Translations under genes and position numbers: made by a program
Origin: Fratercula arctica
Taxonomy: Eukaryota; Chordata; Aves; Charadriiformes; Alcidae
Assembly: GCA_947846985.1 (NCBI GenBank)
Contig: CANTUZ010000026.1
Location: 53,116,730 to 53,180,729, forward strand
Reading direction: 5' to 3'
Length of the DNA stretch: 64,000 bases
The notes under the pieces: generated by a model
Database searches by the model: none
Told to the model about the DNA's origin: nothing
Seen by the model: the letters and a program-made list of their open reading frames with translations, nothing else
Part shown: in pieces, positions 1 to 12,238 of the stretch
Layout of the letters: each line of letters begins with the position of its first letter
Position numbering within the stretch: the first letter of the stretch is position 1

Positions 1-3000
1 CCCTAAATTTTATGGGTATTTTCATTCATGTGTTTAATAATTTTTGCATTATTTTATAATCAGTGAGTACCAATGGGTGTAAGTTCAGCATGTGTATTGA
101 TATGGGTAAGTAGCATTATTACAGTAGCATCTATCTTTGATATCTTTTTTATTGGCCTGTAGTGACCTTGGTAAAATATTGAAAGCAAATTTTCTAATTA
201 GTTTAGAAAGAGCTTAATTTTCTCCTCAAAGTTTTTGACCATTGAAACTTTTATAAAATTAAAAAAAGCTGCTAACAAGCTACAAATCAGTACTGAAATA
301 ATTGAAGCAACCTAGTAAACACTAAAATTTTGAAATAAAATTTTATCTTAGCATGATGGAAAATATTTCTGAGTTGAAGCTTTCAAAATCATCCTTCCAT
401 CTGTCTGTCTGTCTATATTTTTGCATTGGGATTTCCATTAAATCCATATGACTTTATGAAGGAAAATCACTGTTACCCAGATGCATTTTTCATTTTAATA
501 CCTAGAGCTTGTTTTTACTCATTCTGATTGGCTTAAAAGGAGAATAAAGATAAGGTCTTCTCCATACTAGATAGACCTTCCATTACAGAGCTCATACTAA
601 CAATAACTCAACAAAGAATTTTGGATCAGCGGAGCTAATTTTCTGGATCCTCCCATTTTGGGATAGTATTTATTTGCAGCATTTTTCCCAGAAAACAGAA
701 TGTCAGACCTGAGACAATCTTCATTTTTATATAACACATTATGGCTTTGGAAAAAAAAAAAATTGAAATAAAATTTTGAAATTAACTTTTTTTTTAATTT
801 ATTATCTCCTAGTTTACAAGTACCTCAGCTGTAATTTCCTACTTCCCAATGAACTTACAATTCCAAACCCAGTCATGTAGCAATATGAAAGTGGACATAA
901 TCTAAAAGCATACATTTGTTATTAATGGTCTTACTCTTTCTTGACCTTGAAATGTGTTCATACTGTTTGATGTGCACAGGGTCTTTAACCTCTTAATTAC
1001 CTGAGAAGTAATGTTCCCATTCTTTTTGTAGGTAAATGAATTTGAAATTATTAACTTGTCAGAGGATCAACAGGCACAGTAAACATTTTCTGTTATTTGC
1101 ACTGGGTAAGATTGCTTTTTAATTAAAACGACAGTTATGGTGCTACTCATTAGAAAGCGAAGTGAAATACAGTCACCTCTGAGGTTTTCTTGTGATGTTG
1201 ACAGTTTAATAACCGTTTGTTGCTAAATGTTTTCTAATACTCTGACATTTCTGAGCAGCTTTATTATTTTAAGGCACTCATTCTGTCACTGCTATGTAAG
1301 GATGCCATAAAGAATTCATCTGTCTATTTGTAATTATTGTGGCAAAGTGCTAATATGTGGATTAGGTTTAAATTGTGTAAAAGGAGGATGGGGGAAGAAA
1401 GGATTTATGTTTGCTTATTCACTTTGTTATTTAGAAACATTTTTGTAGCACTCATCACCATAGAGTCTGAGTGCCAAAGTTGCCATTTTTTTATACGTAT
1501 AATGTTCATGTGCACTTAAAGTAAGAAAGTGCTTTACAGTGTTTTAAAAAGTGTTTCCAAAAAAAATGGAAAGCAACTAAAGAGAAGCCAATTACATATA
1601 TATTGCTTTCAGCTCACTATAAAAATGGCAAGGCTTTATGAGCTGCTGTTTTCAGTGGACTTTTTGTCATTTGTGTAGTTTTTAGTCATGGTCACCCTCA
1701 TTACAATAATAAAAAAGAAGGAAATTATATCTTCATAATTATTTTTTTTCCTATAGAAATTAATATATCCTACTTTTTTATTACTGCCTTTTCACTTATC
1801 TTTCCTGTTCCCTACACTGGTGATTTCTGCATGGGCAGCACACAAGAGAAGAAATGCTTAAGGCTTAAGGCTTTAGAGACAAAACTAGTCACTTAATTGT
1901 GTGTCTTTAATGAACAATAATCTTGAAAAAAAAGTAGTTTGTACACATTTCTGATGATGAATAAACTATTCTACTCATCCATTTACAAAAAAATATAAAT
2001 GTTTTTGGAGAATCGGTTAATAAAATATTGTGTATTTAGTCTAAACTTGCCTTAAACTGAGTTTTCCCCTTGCACTCTAGGAAAATGTGGATCCATTAAG
2101 ATTAGTTCATATGACTGATGAAATTTTTCAGTCTAAAATATTTTTTTTTCTGTACTTTTAAGGGCTTTCAGATGCGTCTTTCAATCTTGGAAGTGTTTGT
2201 GAAAAACAATAAATGCAGTGAATTATTGAATACTTTTGTTTTGTTACTACATAGGTGCTTAGTCTGTCCGTAGCTGTTAAAAGGACACATGATTGAAATC
2301 AGCTGAAATTCATTCATATGTGTGAATTTGCTCTACTAATTTTTCCAAGTAGCTCAATCACTGTATGGTCTTTATTTCATTGTTTATCCTTCTTTTGCAG
2401 CCTTATGCCAGCTCAAGTAACGCAGAAATAAGCAGTGGCAGTGACCATAAATGAAGTGTGTGTCACCAATGCAAGGTTTCACTGTGCAACATTCATCAGG
2501 AAAGAAAACGAGGTGCTTCTGTTTCATAAAAAAAAGCTCTGACTTCATCTTGGTCTCTGGGAAACATCTACTTCAAATTTAGTGTCTTCAGACTTCTAAC
2601 ATGCTATCATTCTGTTTGCACAACAAATAATTTGGTACTTATGTTCTCAAGTTCTCATAGCGTCATGTTAGGCCTGCCAGAAGAGGAAGTACTTCTATTC
2701 TTACAATAATTATTCTTTCCTTTCTCAAAACATACCAAAAGCACTGGTGTTTTAATACCCTAGTAAATGTAACATCCCTGTTAATTCAAACAAGAAAAAG
2801 GTATTCTTCTGTATTCTAAACATACAAGCCTACTCTTAACTTTCCCTATTTGCAGCAAAGATGAAAAGAAATGGTATGGTATATACCAATATGTCACAAT
2901 AATGACATTTGGAGAGGTAGTCTTAGATGAGCAAGCAATATCAAAGATTAACCAAATGATTTTAGAAAACTGCTTGAGACTTATGAGCTGACCTTCACAC

Positions 3001-3130
3001 ATAGAAAACAGTAAGAATGGTGCACTTAGTGCAGCACTACTGGTTTCTGAAGAACAACCCAAACATGCTCAAAACAAATACACCAGGAATGATCTTGACT
3101 GTATTACAAAATAACTTCTATTAAAAGAAC
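1..3130. other. AT-rich unique DNA, no gene seen
   Basis: No open frame over 100 codons and no recognisable transposon. The sequence is AT-rich with short A and T runs. A short CTGT tandem lies at 400-414. One possible splice acceptor followed by 17 open codons lies at 2401-2454 and is treated under findings. The last few hundred bases before the CR1 element at 3131 do not resemble CR1. Confidence 0.7.
400..414. repeat. Short (CTGT)n microsatellite
   Basis: Between three and four consecutive CTGT units. It is short and probably not very variable. Confidence 0.8.
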
Positions 3131-5175
3131 AAGAGCTCTCAGTTCCCATGTGCAAGAAATTAGTCAAGGATGGCAGAAGATCAGTATGGCCGAGTAAGGA
3201 CCTCCTGTTCAAACTAAAGTGTAAGAGGGAAATGTATGGGCAGTGGAACCAGGAACATGTGTCCTGAGAATATAGAGACACTGCGTGGATGTGTAGGGCT
3301 GGGATCAGGAAAGCTTAGGCATAGTTGATACTGAGTTTGACAAGGATTGTGATGAATAATAAGGGCTTCTACAGGTACATGGGTCATGAAAGGAAGATTA
3401 AAGAAAGTGTACACCCCCCCCCCAATAAATAAAACAGGAGAACAAGTGATAACTGGCATGGAGAAGGCTGATGTTCTACATTTTTTTGCTTCAGTTTTCA
3501 CTGGGAATCATTCTTCCCACATTTCTCAAGTCCCTGAACCTCAAGGCAGGACTGGGGGAACGAAGTGTCTCCCACCATAAAAGAAGGTCAAGTTTGAGAC
3601 CGAGTAACCTAAACATACACAAGCCCACAGGACCCAAAGACATGCATCCCAGAATCCTGAGGGAGCTGGCAGACATATTTGCTAAGCCACTCTCCATCCT
3701 ATTTAAAAAGTCATGGCAGTTAATCAAAGTCCTCAGTGACTGGAAAAATGGGAATATCACACCACATCCATTTTTTGAAAGGGTAGTAAGAAAACTAATA
3801 TCACACCCATTTTTAAAAGGGTAATTAGGAAGACTTTGGGAACTACTGACCAGTCAGCCTTACCTCAGTGTCCACTGAAATCATAGAACAGATTCTTCCT
3901 GGAAGTTATGTTGAAGCATATGGAAGACAGAGTGGTGGTTAGAGACAGGCAACATGGATTCAGCGAGGGCAAAATCATGCCAGTCTCATCTAGTGGCCTT
4001 CTATGATAGAGTGACTGCCCCAGTGGACAAGTGAAGAGCTACCTGAACTTCTGCAGGACCTTTAATATGGTCCACCCTAGCATTCTTGTCTCTAAATCGG
4101 AAACATGGGTTTGATGGACAGACTGTTAGACGGATAAGGAATTGGCAACATGGCCATGTCAATACCAGTCAATGGCTCAATGTTTAAATGTAAACCAGTA
4201 ATGAGTGGTGTCCCTCCAGAGTCTGTACTGGGACCAATATTATTTAAAGTCTTCATCAATGACATAGTGGGACCAAGCACACTGTCAGCAAGTTTGCAAC
4301 TGACACCAAGATGAGTGGTGCCATTGACACACCTGAGGGATGGCATGCCATCCAGAGGGACCTGTAGAGACTTAAGGAGAAGGCCCATGTGAACCTCATG
4401 AAGTTCAACAAAGCCAATGCAAGGTCCTGCACCTGGGTCAGGGCAATCCCCAGTATCAATATAGACTGGAGGATGAATTGATTGAGAGAAGCCCTGTGGA
4501 GAAGAACTTGGGGATACTGCTTGAAGCAAAATTGGACATGAGCTGGCAAGGTGCACTTACAGCCCAGAAAACCAACTGTATCCTGGTCTGCATCAAAAGA
4601 AATGTGGCCAGCAGGTCGAGGAAGGTGATTTTCCCCATCTGCTCTGGTCTTGTGAGACTCCACCAGGAGTAATGCATCCAGCTCTGGGGTCCCCAGTACA
4701 AGAAAAGCATGGAGCTGTTTGAGTAAGTCCAGAGGAGGGCCACAAAGGTGGTCAGAGGGCTGGAGCACCTCCTCTGTGAAGACAGGCTGAGAGAGTTGGT
4801 GGTGTTCAGCCTGGAGAAGAGAAGGCTCCAGGGAGACCTCATTGTGGCTTTTCAATGTATAAAGGGGTCTTACAAGAAAGATGGAGACTTTTTACCAAGG
4901 CCTGTAGTAACAGAAAACAGGGCAATTGTTTTAAACTAAAAGAGGATCAAGTCAAATTGGATATAAAGAAGACATTTTTTTATAATGACACTGGAACAGG
5001 TCACCCAGAGAAGTTGTGGATGCCCCATCATTGTCAGTGTTCAAAGTCAGGTTGGAAAGGGCTTTGGGTGACACGATGTAGTGAAATATATTCCTGTCCA
5101 TGGCCGAGAGGTTGGACAAGGTGATCTTCAAACCTCCTTCCAAACCAAGCCATTCCATGATTCTATGTTTCTATG
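3131..5175 (+). mobile_element. CR1 LINE, 5'-truncated, about 2.0 kb
   Basis: A 5'-truncated CR1 non-LTR retrotransposon in forward orientation. It begins within the ORF2 region just upstream of the reverse transcriptase, around GTTCCCATGTGCAAGAA at about 3143. It runs through the reverse-transcriptase region and the 3' untranslated region, and ends in the CR1 terminal repeat ATTCCATGATTCTATG at 5152-5167 with a further TTCTATG by 5175. Stops and frameshifts throughout show it is an old, dead copy. CR1 elements move by target-primed reverse transcription, and 5' truncation is their usual state. No target-site duplication was evident. The 5' boundary is uncertain by some tens of bases. Confidence 0.9.
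3386..3824 (+). pseudogene. CR1 ORF2 remnant, region before and into the reverse transcriptase
   Basis: Two overlapping frames together match the segment of CR1 ORF2 that leads into the reverse transcriptase. The first frame (3386-3580) includes [16 protein letters not shown]. The second (3471-3824) includes [20 protein letters not shown] and then [13 protein letters not shown]. In CR1 proteins these two stretches lie in one continuous frame, so at least one frameshift separates them here. The intact protein is an endonuclease plus reverse transcriptase that copies CR1 RNA at a nicked target. This copy cannot make it. Downstream RT motifs are further broken by stops. Confidence 0.85.
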
Positions 5176-8100
5176 AAAAACATCTACTTTTATGACATTT
5201 TAAGAAACAGGAAATTAGTAGATAACAACATTGGAGGTCTTTAGGTTACCAGGGCTTTTAAACTTACAGAATCAAATGAAAGAAGTTTTCACTTGTAGTT
5301 GTGTGATAATCTGTGAATTGACCTCATAAGTGGAGAAATGTCCACTGTACAAGCATGATATAGCAGACAGCTTTCATAACTGTCAGCCTCATTAAAAATA
5401 TCAAAGATTGAGTGGGCTTGAAAGTGATCCAAAAGTTAGTTCCTCCAAGTCTTGATTTATACTTGTTGCTAGACTAATTCTGTGTTCCACTGACAAATCA
5501 ATATCCTCAATCTCTTATTGTGTCTACTGCTCAACTTTCATAATAATATTTTCAAATTCTGGAAAAATAGAATAATTTTTTCTACACCAAGCTTTACAAA
5601 TTCATACTGTTAGGCACGTACAAGAGGCAGTAACTGTATCATGCAAAAAAAAAAAAAAATCCAAACATACAAAATTAGTCCACTATCCACTCACAAAGTT
5701 GCATGCAAGCTGTCCTACAGTTTTATCCATAGTTATGTATTTGATTGTCTGTTTTCTATTTCTATATGGTCCAGATTTAAAATAAAAATTTCCCTACCTA
5801 AAACAGTCCTATCCAGCTTCACAAAGTTAATATTCCTCCTTCCTTATTTTTTGGATTGGAGTAGGAAGTGATTTTATTTTCTCCCTCTTTCGTATGAATC
5901 TTGAAGAGTGAATACTTGGCCTATGAAACCCTGACCTCATCTCACATGACCACACCTCTACTGTTTTGCAATATGTATACATCTGAACTTCTATGAATTT
6001 TCCCATCGCCATGCATCTGCTCTCTGGAATTCCATCTCCAAATCAAATGACTGCTGCAGCTCTCACCCTCTTCTTTGTCATCAGCACGTTGCCCTGATTT
6101 TGTTTTAAAGCTGAAAAATCTAAGGCAATTTGTGTGGTATATTGAGACACTCAGTCATGGAAGAAATTGCAAAGACTGGAAAAAGTCCATTTCTGTCTGT
6201 AGGCATAAAATGCAGTATAATGACTCAAAATCAAATGTTGTTGTATCTATGTCTTCATTCAGTAGCACAATATTGAGAAAACCAAATCTTACCAGACTTG
6301 ACACAGCTGAGAACTTGGCAGTTATAATTCCTGTTCTCCCTCTCCACCCTTTTGCCCCTTGTTAAACTCTTTTCCAACTCAGATTCCAAACCTGGGAAGA
6401 AAGCAGAAGCACTGCATGCTTTCCAGTCACAAAGCCATGACCGTAATGAGGAACCCTGGTTTTATTTTTTCATCGTTTCTCGATATGCAGCATGGATGAA
6501 TGGATGCTGAGAGACATTGTCTAATAAAAAGAAGGATTTTTTCCCCACAAAGTAAAATTAGGAGAATAAAAATAATTATGTCACCCAAGCAAGATGATTC
6601 TCTGGTTTGATTTTGATTAAAAGTGCTAAGATCTTGACTGTAAATCTACTGTACCAATGATAGAGTACTACAAAATGATGCTGTTTGCATGTTGTAGCTT
6701 TGTATAGCACTCAATATCTGAATGTAATGACTTTGCTCTATTACACAAAGTTATGTATTCTAACAGACAACCTTAAAGAGTCTGAAGGCTAGAAGAAACA
6801 ACAGTGGGCAAAAATAGGCTGAGACTGCAAACAGGGAAGAGACATAGGGATGTTATTTTCAGGAAATGAGAAGACCAAAGAAAACCAACATTGTCAACAG
6901 ATTTAAATCAAACATCAGTTGCAGTTTACATTTGAGATTGCAGTCTTAATGCTTTTTGAAATGTCTAAATCTAATCTCCATTTTTTCCAAGATATTGAAG
7001 TGAATGTATGTCACTTGATGGTGTCAGTTAAAAGCTGTGAATAATCCTTAAGATTATTTCCTGTTTCTGTATCAAAGAAAAAAAGGGAATGATCAAATTT
7101 CCAGGCTTTGACAGAATTGTACTCTTAAATGTAATTAACAACAGTGTTCTGATAGGAAAATAGAAAATTTAAACAAGTATAAAATAACGAAGAATAAAGA
7201 ATCCAGCTGTTTAAAACTCGAGGAAACTTGAGGTCAAAGTACAGATTAGTAGGGAAGAATAGTGATTGCATAAAATGTTAAGTGAAGCAAGCAAACAAGA
7301 AACAATTTTTTGCTTTCATTTTAGTGCTGAAATACAACATTTCATTTTCCATCTAACTTTATGTACATTTATTTATTTAATAAATAGTGTGTTTCACAGA
7401 GAAGTAATAAAATGCTCCACAGATGTATTAGTATGCAGACCATAATCAAATCATATAAATCCAGGTCTCTAGGCTATATATCAGCATACCATCATCAATA
7501 AATGTGGTAGAGTATATACAGAAAGGGGAAGAGAGGGCAAATTCTTGGGAGATTTATTGAGCAGGTAAACCTGGGAGATTTGAGGAATAGACTATGAAAA
7601 GCAAATCTAAAGAGGATAGAGTTTTGCAAATATATGTATGCAGGAACAAACTCTCCTGCAAATTGTCTGTCTGGCTTTACATCATGAACCGCTGAGTCAT
7701 TTTAGACAGGGGAGGATAACAAATACAAATAAATTGTAGGAATGCTGCTTGAATGCTGGATGCCTGCTTGCATTGTTTGGTGTTTTAATTGATCTGAAAA
7801 TCTTAATTATAGCCTCAAGTACTGAACAAATGATGATGCACAGCTATCCTTATTTTATAAGACTCATATTTGTAGTAAGACCATTTTAAGCTTTCAGGTC
7901 GCCACACTGCATGTTTAAGGTGATAATATTAACATATTAGCTTCATATGTTAAGTGGCCATATGTTCTGGTTTGAGGGGCAAAAGTAGAAAATCAAGCTT
8001 CAATAAATTTTCTGAAAATGTGTTATATTTAAGCTTAAGCAATTTGGAAGAAATGTTACCTGACTTGTGCCTTGATCCCAAAGCATTCTCTCCCTGCTGT

Positions 8101-8423
8101 GGATTTAACACTGAGGAACTATTGCTTGACTTTAAAATATGAACTGCAAAACAATTTTTTAAAGGACAGAATAAAAAATGTGAAAACATTACCAGAATAC
8201 TACTGGAATGTTGACTCCCTGCTTGGGTTGTTCAACATTTTAATTGATCTGAAAATATTGATTATACCCTCAAGTCCTAAACAAATGGCAGAACAGACTA
8301 CTGATGTTTTCTTAAATTCAACCATTGACAGTAGAGTTATCAAAAGATCACTTTTTGCTAGCGAGGGTTTGCAGCCTGTTGCTCTGAGATGTGCTGGCTA
8401 CACTGCAGCACGCTTGAACTCAC
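5176..8423. other. AT-rich unique DNA between two CR1 copies
   Basis: No gene is recognised. Short A runs occur at about 5645-5660. The open frames here (the longest, at 8072-8440, is 122 codons and runs into the next CR1) have no recognisable domain. The right-hand part, from about 7641, holds a diverged direct duplication that is annotated separately. Confidence 0.65.
7641..7930. repeat. Diverged direct repeat, copy 1, unassigned family
   Basis: The core at 7741-7832 aligns without gaps to 8196-8287, with 73 of 92 positions identical by hand count. It includes the shared block TTTTAATTGATCTGAAAAT. The 57 bases upstream (7684-7740) also align without gaps to 8139-8195 at about 61%, keeping the 455-bp offset. 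Weaker similarity extends on both sides, for example CCACACTGCA near 7900 against CTACACTGCA near 8398. Outer limits are approximate. I do not recognise the family. It could be an old transposon or LTR pair, or a local duplication of unique DNA. Confidence 0.7.
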
Positions 8424-8424
8424 A
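8090..8424. repeat. Diverged direct repeat, copy 2, unassigned family
   Basis: Partner of the copy at 7641-7930, in the same orientation, with the core at 8196-8287. Its right side runs directly into the CR1 copy that starts at about 8424, so the CR1 may have landed in or next to this copy. A small insertion of roughly 40 bases relative to copy 1 is needed to keep the right-hand similarity in register. Confidence 0.7.
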
Positions 8425-9471
8425 ACATCCTTCTCTCTAAATTGGAGAGATATAGATTTGATGGGTGGACTGTTCAGTGGATGAGGAATTGTCTGGATGG
8501 TCATATCTAAAGAGTAATGGTCAACAGTTCAGTGTCTGGATGGAGACCAGTGATGAGTGGTGTCCCTCAGGGGCTCATATTGGGACCAGTACCGTTAAAT
8601 ACCTTCATCATAGAAAGTGGGATCAAATGAGCCCTCAACAAGTTTGCAGCTGACACTAAGCTGAGTGGTGTGGTTGACACTCCTGAGGGACAGCATGCCA
8701 CACAGAGGGACCTGGACAAGCTCAAGAAGTGGGCCATGTGAAACTTATGAGGTTCAGCAAGACCAAGTTTGAGGTCCTGCACCCGGGTTGGGGCAAGCTC
8801 TGGTATCAGTACAGGCTGGGGGATGAAGGGATTGAAAGGAGCCCTACCGAGAAGGACTTGGGTATGTTGGTCGATAAAAAGCTGGACATAAGCCGATAAT
8901 GTGCCTGTTCTGCCCCTCTACTCTGCTCTCATGAGACCCCACCTGCAGTACTGCATCCAGCTCTGGAGCCCTCAGCAAAGGAAAGACATAACCCTATTGG
9001 AGCAGGTCCAGAGGAGGGTCACAAAAATGGTCAGAGGGCTGGAACACCTCTCCTATGAAGAAAGGCTGAGAGTTGGTGTTGTTCAGTCTAGAGAATAGAA
9101 TAGAAGGATCCAAGGAGACCTTATTGCAGCCTTTCAACAATTAAAGGTGGCCTACAGAAATAATGGCAACAAACTTTTTAGCTGGACCTGTTGTGATAAG
9201 ACAAGGGGTAACAGTTTTAGATTAAAAGAGGGTACATTTAGACTAGATATAAGGAGGTAATTTTTTACAGTGAGGTTGGTGAAACACTGGCACAGGTTTC
9301 CCAGAGAGGTGGTAGATGCCTCATCCCTGGAAACATTCAAGGTCAGGTTGGACAGGGCTGTGAGCAGCCTGATCTAGTTGAAGATGACCCTCCTTACTGC
9401 AGGGGGGTTGGACTAGATGACCCTTAAAGGTCCCTTCCAACCCAAACTATTCTATGATTCTATGGTCTATG
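8424..9471 (+). mobile_element. CR1 LINE, 5'-truncated, about 1.05 kb
   Basis: Forward CR1 copy that starts inside the reverse-transcriptase region (CTCTCTAAATTGGAGAGATA at about 8433) and runs to the terminal repeat TATTCTATGATTCTATGG near 9449-9466. The translated remains include the stretch that normally encodes the RT palm and the segment after it ([16 protein letters not shown] in the frame at 8901-9098). Many stops are present, so it is a dead copy. It lies tail to tail with the reverse CR1 at 10095-12238, with 623 bp between them. Confidence 0.92.
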
Positions 9472-10094
9472 TTTTAGAATTTTGGATGAGACTCGTGCTG
9501 CTTGCTTTAGGTGACCAGCCCAGGTTTTGTTAGTCTCTGCAAGGAGTTGCTTCCAGTAGACTGATTAGCATTCCTTGATGGCCTATCAAGTCAATGGAAA
9601 AATTTAAGTCCTTCAGAAAAGTAACTCCACATTTCTGTTGAGAATATGCTAGACACAAGACTATATCTACTGTATCACCTTGTGTGATGTTTCTTTCCAA
9701 CTTTATGTTTAAGGATAATATGCTTTTTAAGGTTTACTGGAGTAACTTTCTATACATACGCCTGGGGACAGGGATGAATTTCTTGAAAGATGGTATGTGG
9801 GCATATGAGCCTAGGTCAGGGAGACCTAGAATACTTTGTTCTGTCTGGAGCATGTCAGAACTACAGCAGCATGTAAGGTCCTTCAAGGCTACAAAATCTG
9901 AGTCCTCCTCTGAATGACATCATTGTCATCTTGAAAAAGAACTTCTTAAAAGGCTGCATTCCACAGGTACTTCCACCTATGGTATAATATGAGAAAGCTC
10001 ATCTATGTGTTTGGAAACCTATGGGTAGGTGTGGTAGGAAACCAAATTCTTGAGGGGTTCAACTCACAGACTAAGAAAAAGCACCATCTAACAG
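9472..10094. other. Unique spacer between inverted CR1 copies
   Basis: No gene is recognised. An open frame of 77 codons at 9684-9917 has no recognisable domain. This stretch would be the loop of a large hairpin if the flanking inverted CR1 copies pair in RNA. Confidence 0.65.
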
Positions 10095-12238
10095 ATCACA
10101 GAATCATAGAATGTTTAGAGTTGGAAGGGACCTTAAAGATCATCTAGTTCCAAACCCTCTGACATGGACAGAGATGACTCCTACTACACCAGGTTGCTCA
10201 AAGCCTCATCCATCCTGGCCTGAACACTTCCAGAGATGGGGCATACACAACTTGCTGGGAAACCTCTTTCAGTGTATCACTACCCTTATAGTGAAGAACT
10301 TCTTCCTAATATCTAACCTAAATATGCACTCTCAGTTTAAAACTGTTACCCCTTGTCCTATCATTACACTCCCTAATAAAGAGTCTGTCCCCATCTTTCC
10401 TGTAGGCCCCATTTATGTAGTCGAAGGCTGCTGTACGGCTGCTCCCAGGAGCCTTCTCTTCTCCAGGCTGAACAACACCAACTGTCTCATCCCCTCTTCT
10501 CTGTCTTCATAGCATAGGTGCTCCAGCTCTCTGGTCATCTTTTTGACCCTCCTCTGAATGTGCTCTAACAGGTCCATGTCCTTCTTATGTTGGGGACCTC
10601 AGACCTGAATGCAATACTGCAGGTGGGGTCTCACCAGAGCAGAACAGAGGGGCAGAATCACCTCCCTAGACCAGCTGGCCACACTTCTTTTGATGCAGAC
10701 CAGGATGCAGTTGGCTTTCTGGGCTGCGAGTGCACGTTGCCAGATCATGTTGAGCTTCTCATCAAACAATATCCCCAAGTCCTTCTCCTCAGGACTGCTC
10801 TCAATCCATTGTCCGCTCAACCTGTATTTGCACCTGGGATTGCCCTGACCCACATGCAACACCTCACACTTCGCCTTGTTGAATTTAATGAGGTCTTCAG
10901 TGGCCCACCCCTCAAGCATGTCCAGGTCCCTCTGGATGGCATCCCTTCCCTCCAGCATGTCAACCTCACCACACAGATTGGTGTCGTCAGCAAACTTGTT
11001 GAGGGTGCACTGAATCCCGCTGTCCATGTCACTGACAATGACGTTAAACATCACCGGTCCCAGTACCGACCCCCGACTGACTGGTCACTGGTTGACACTT
11101 GGACATTGAGCCGTTGACCACAACACTTTTAGTGTGGCCATCCAGCCAATTCTTTATCCACCAAGCTGTCCAGCCGTCAAATCCATGTTTCTCCAATTTA
11201 GAGACAAGGATGTTGTGTGGGACAGTGTCAAATGTTTTGCACAAGTCCAGGTAGATGGCATCTGTTGCTCTCCTCTTATCCACCAATGATGTAACCCACG
11301 TGGCCATAAAAGGCCACGAAATTTGTCAGGCACGATTTGCTCTTAGTGAAGCCATCTTGTCTGTCACTGAGCACCTCCTTATTTTCCATGTGTCTTAGCA
11401 TGGTTTCCATGCTCCATGATCTTGCTGGGCACAGAGGTGAGACTGACTGGCCTGTAGTTCCCCAGATCATCCATTTTTCCCTTTGTAAAAATGGGGGGCT
11501 ATGTTTCCACTGTTCTAGTCAGCTGAAACTTTGGTGGACTGCCATGACTTATCAAATATGATGGATAGTTTCTTGGCAACTTTATCTGCCAGTTTCCTCA
11601 GGACCACAGATGGATTTCATCAGGTCCCATGGACTAACACATCTTCAGGTTCCTTAGATGGTCTCGAACCTGATCTTCCCCTACAGTGGGCAGGTTCCTC
11701 ATTCTCCCCATCCTTGCCTTTGCCTTCTGGGACTTGGCCAGTGTAGTTAGAGCACTTGGTGGTGAAGACTGAGGCAAAAAAGTCTTTGAGTACCTCAGCC
11801 TTGTCCATGTCCTGGGTAACCAGGTCTTCTGTTTCCTTCCAGAAAGGGCCCACATTTTCCCTAGTCTTCCTTTTGTCACCAACATACCTATACAGGCTTT
11901 TCTTGTTGCCCTTCATGTCCCTGGCCAGATCTAATTCTGTCAGGGCTTTACCTTTCTTAACCTGATCCCTGGCTGCTCAGACAACTTCTCTGCTTTCCTC
12001 CTAGCTTACCTGTCCTTGCTTCCACCCTCTGTAGGCTTCCTTTTTGAGTGAGTTTCGCACGGAACTCCTTGTTCATCCACGCAGTCCTCCTGGCTTTTTT
12101 GCCTGACATTCTCGTTGTTGGGATCGCTCCTGAGCTTTGAGAAAGTGATCCTTGAATATTATCCAGCTTTTTGGGGCCCCTCTTCTGTCCAGGGCTTTAT
12201 CCCATGGTAGTCTACGAAGCAGGCCCCCGAAGAGACCA
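10095..12238 (-). mobile_element. CR1 LINE, 5'-truncated, about 2.1 kb, best preserved in the window
   Basis: Reverse-orientation CR1. Its 3' end is at the left (ATCACAGAATCATAGAATG, the complement of the ATTCTATGATTCTGTGAT terminus), and its truncated 5' end is near 12238. It has longer open reverse-transcriptase frames than the other copies, including the catalytic FADD motif, which suggests it is among the younger insertions here. Frameshifts between 11.3 and 11.9 kb still disable it. No clear target-site duplication was seen. Confidence 0.93.
10599..11307 (-). pseudogene. CR1 reverse transcriptase remnant with FADD motif
   Basis: Two adjoining reverse-strand frames cover the reverse-transcriptase palm. 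The frame at 11044-11307 contains [17 protein letters not shown], which corresponds to the conserved D-x-x-K-A-F-D-type motif region, followed by [11 protein letters not shown]. The frame at 10599-11054 carries FADDTNL, whose FADD codons lie at 10983-10994, and then the thumb-side sequence ending in [17 protein letters not shown] is the usual CR1 form of the two catalytic aspartates. The two frames do not join cleanly, so a frameshift lies near 11050. The endonuclease half is missing through 5' truncation. No functional product is expected. Confidence 0.85.

Noticed and set aside
4092..4855. Reverse-strand frames of 154, 199 and 128 codons
   Set aside because: They are antisense shadows of the forward CR1 copy. 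The sense direction of that element, set by its ATTCTATG end, is forward.
10111..11117. Forward frames of 133, 176 and 79 codons
   Set aside because: They are antisense shadows of the reverse CR1 reverse-transcriptase region and carry no independent domain.
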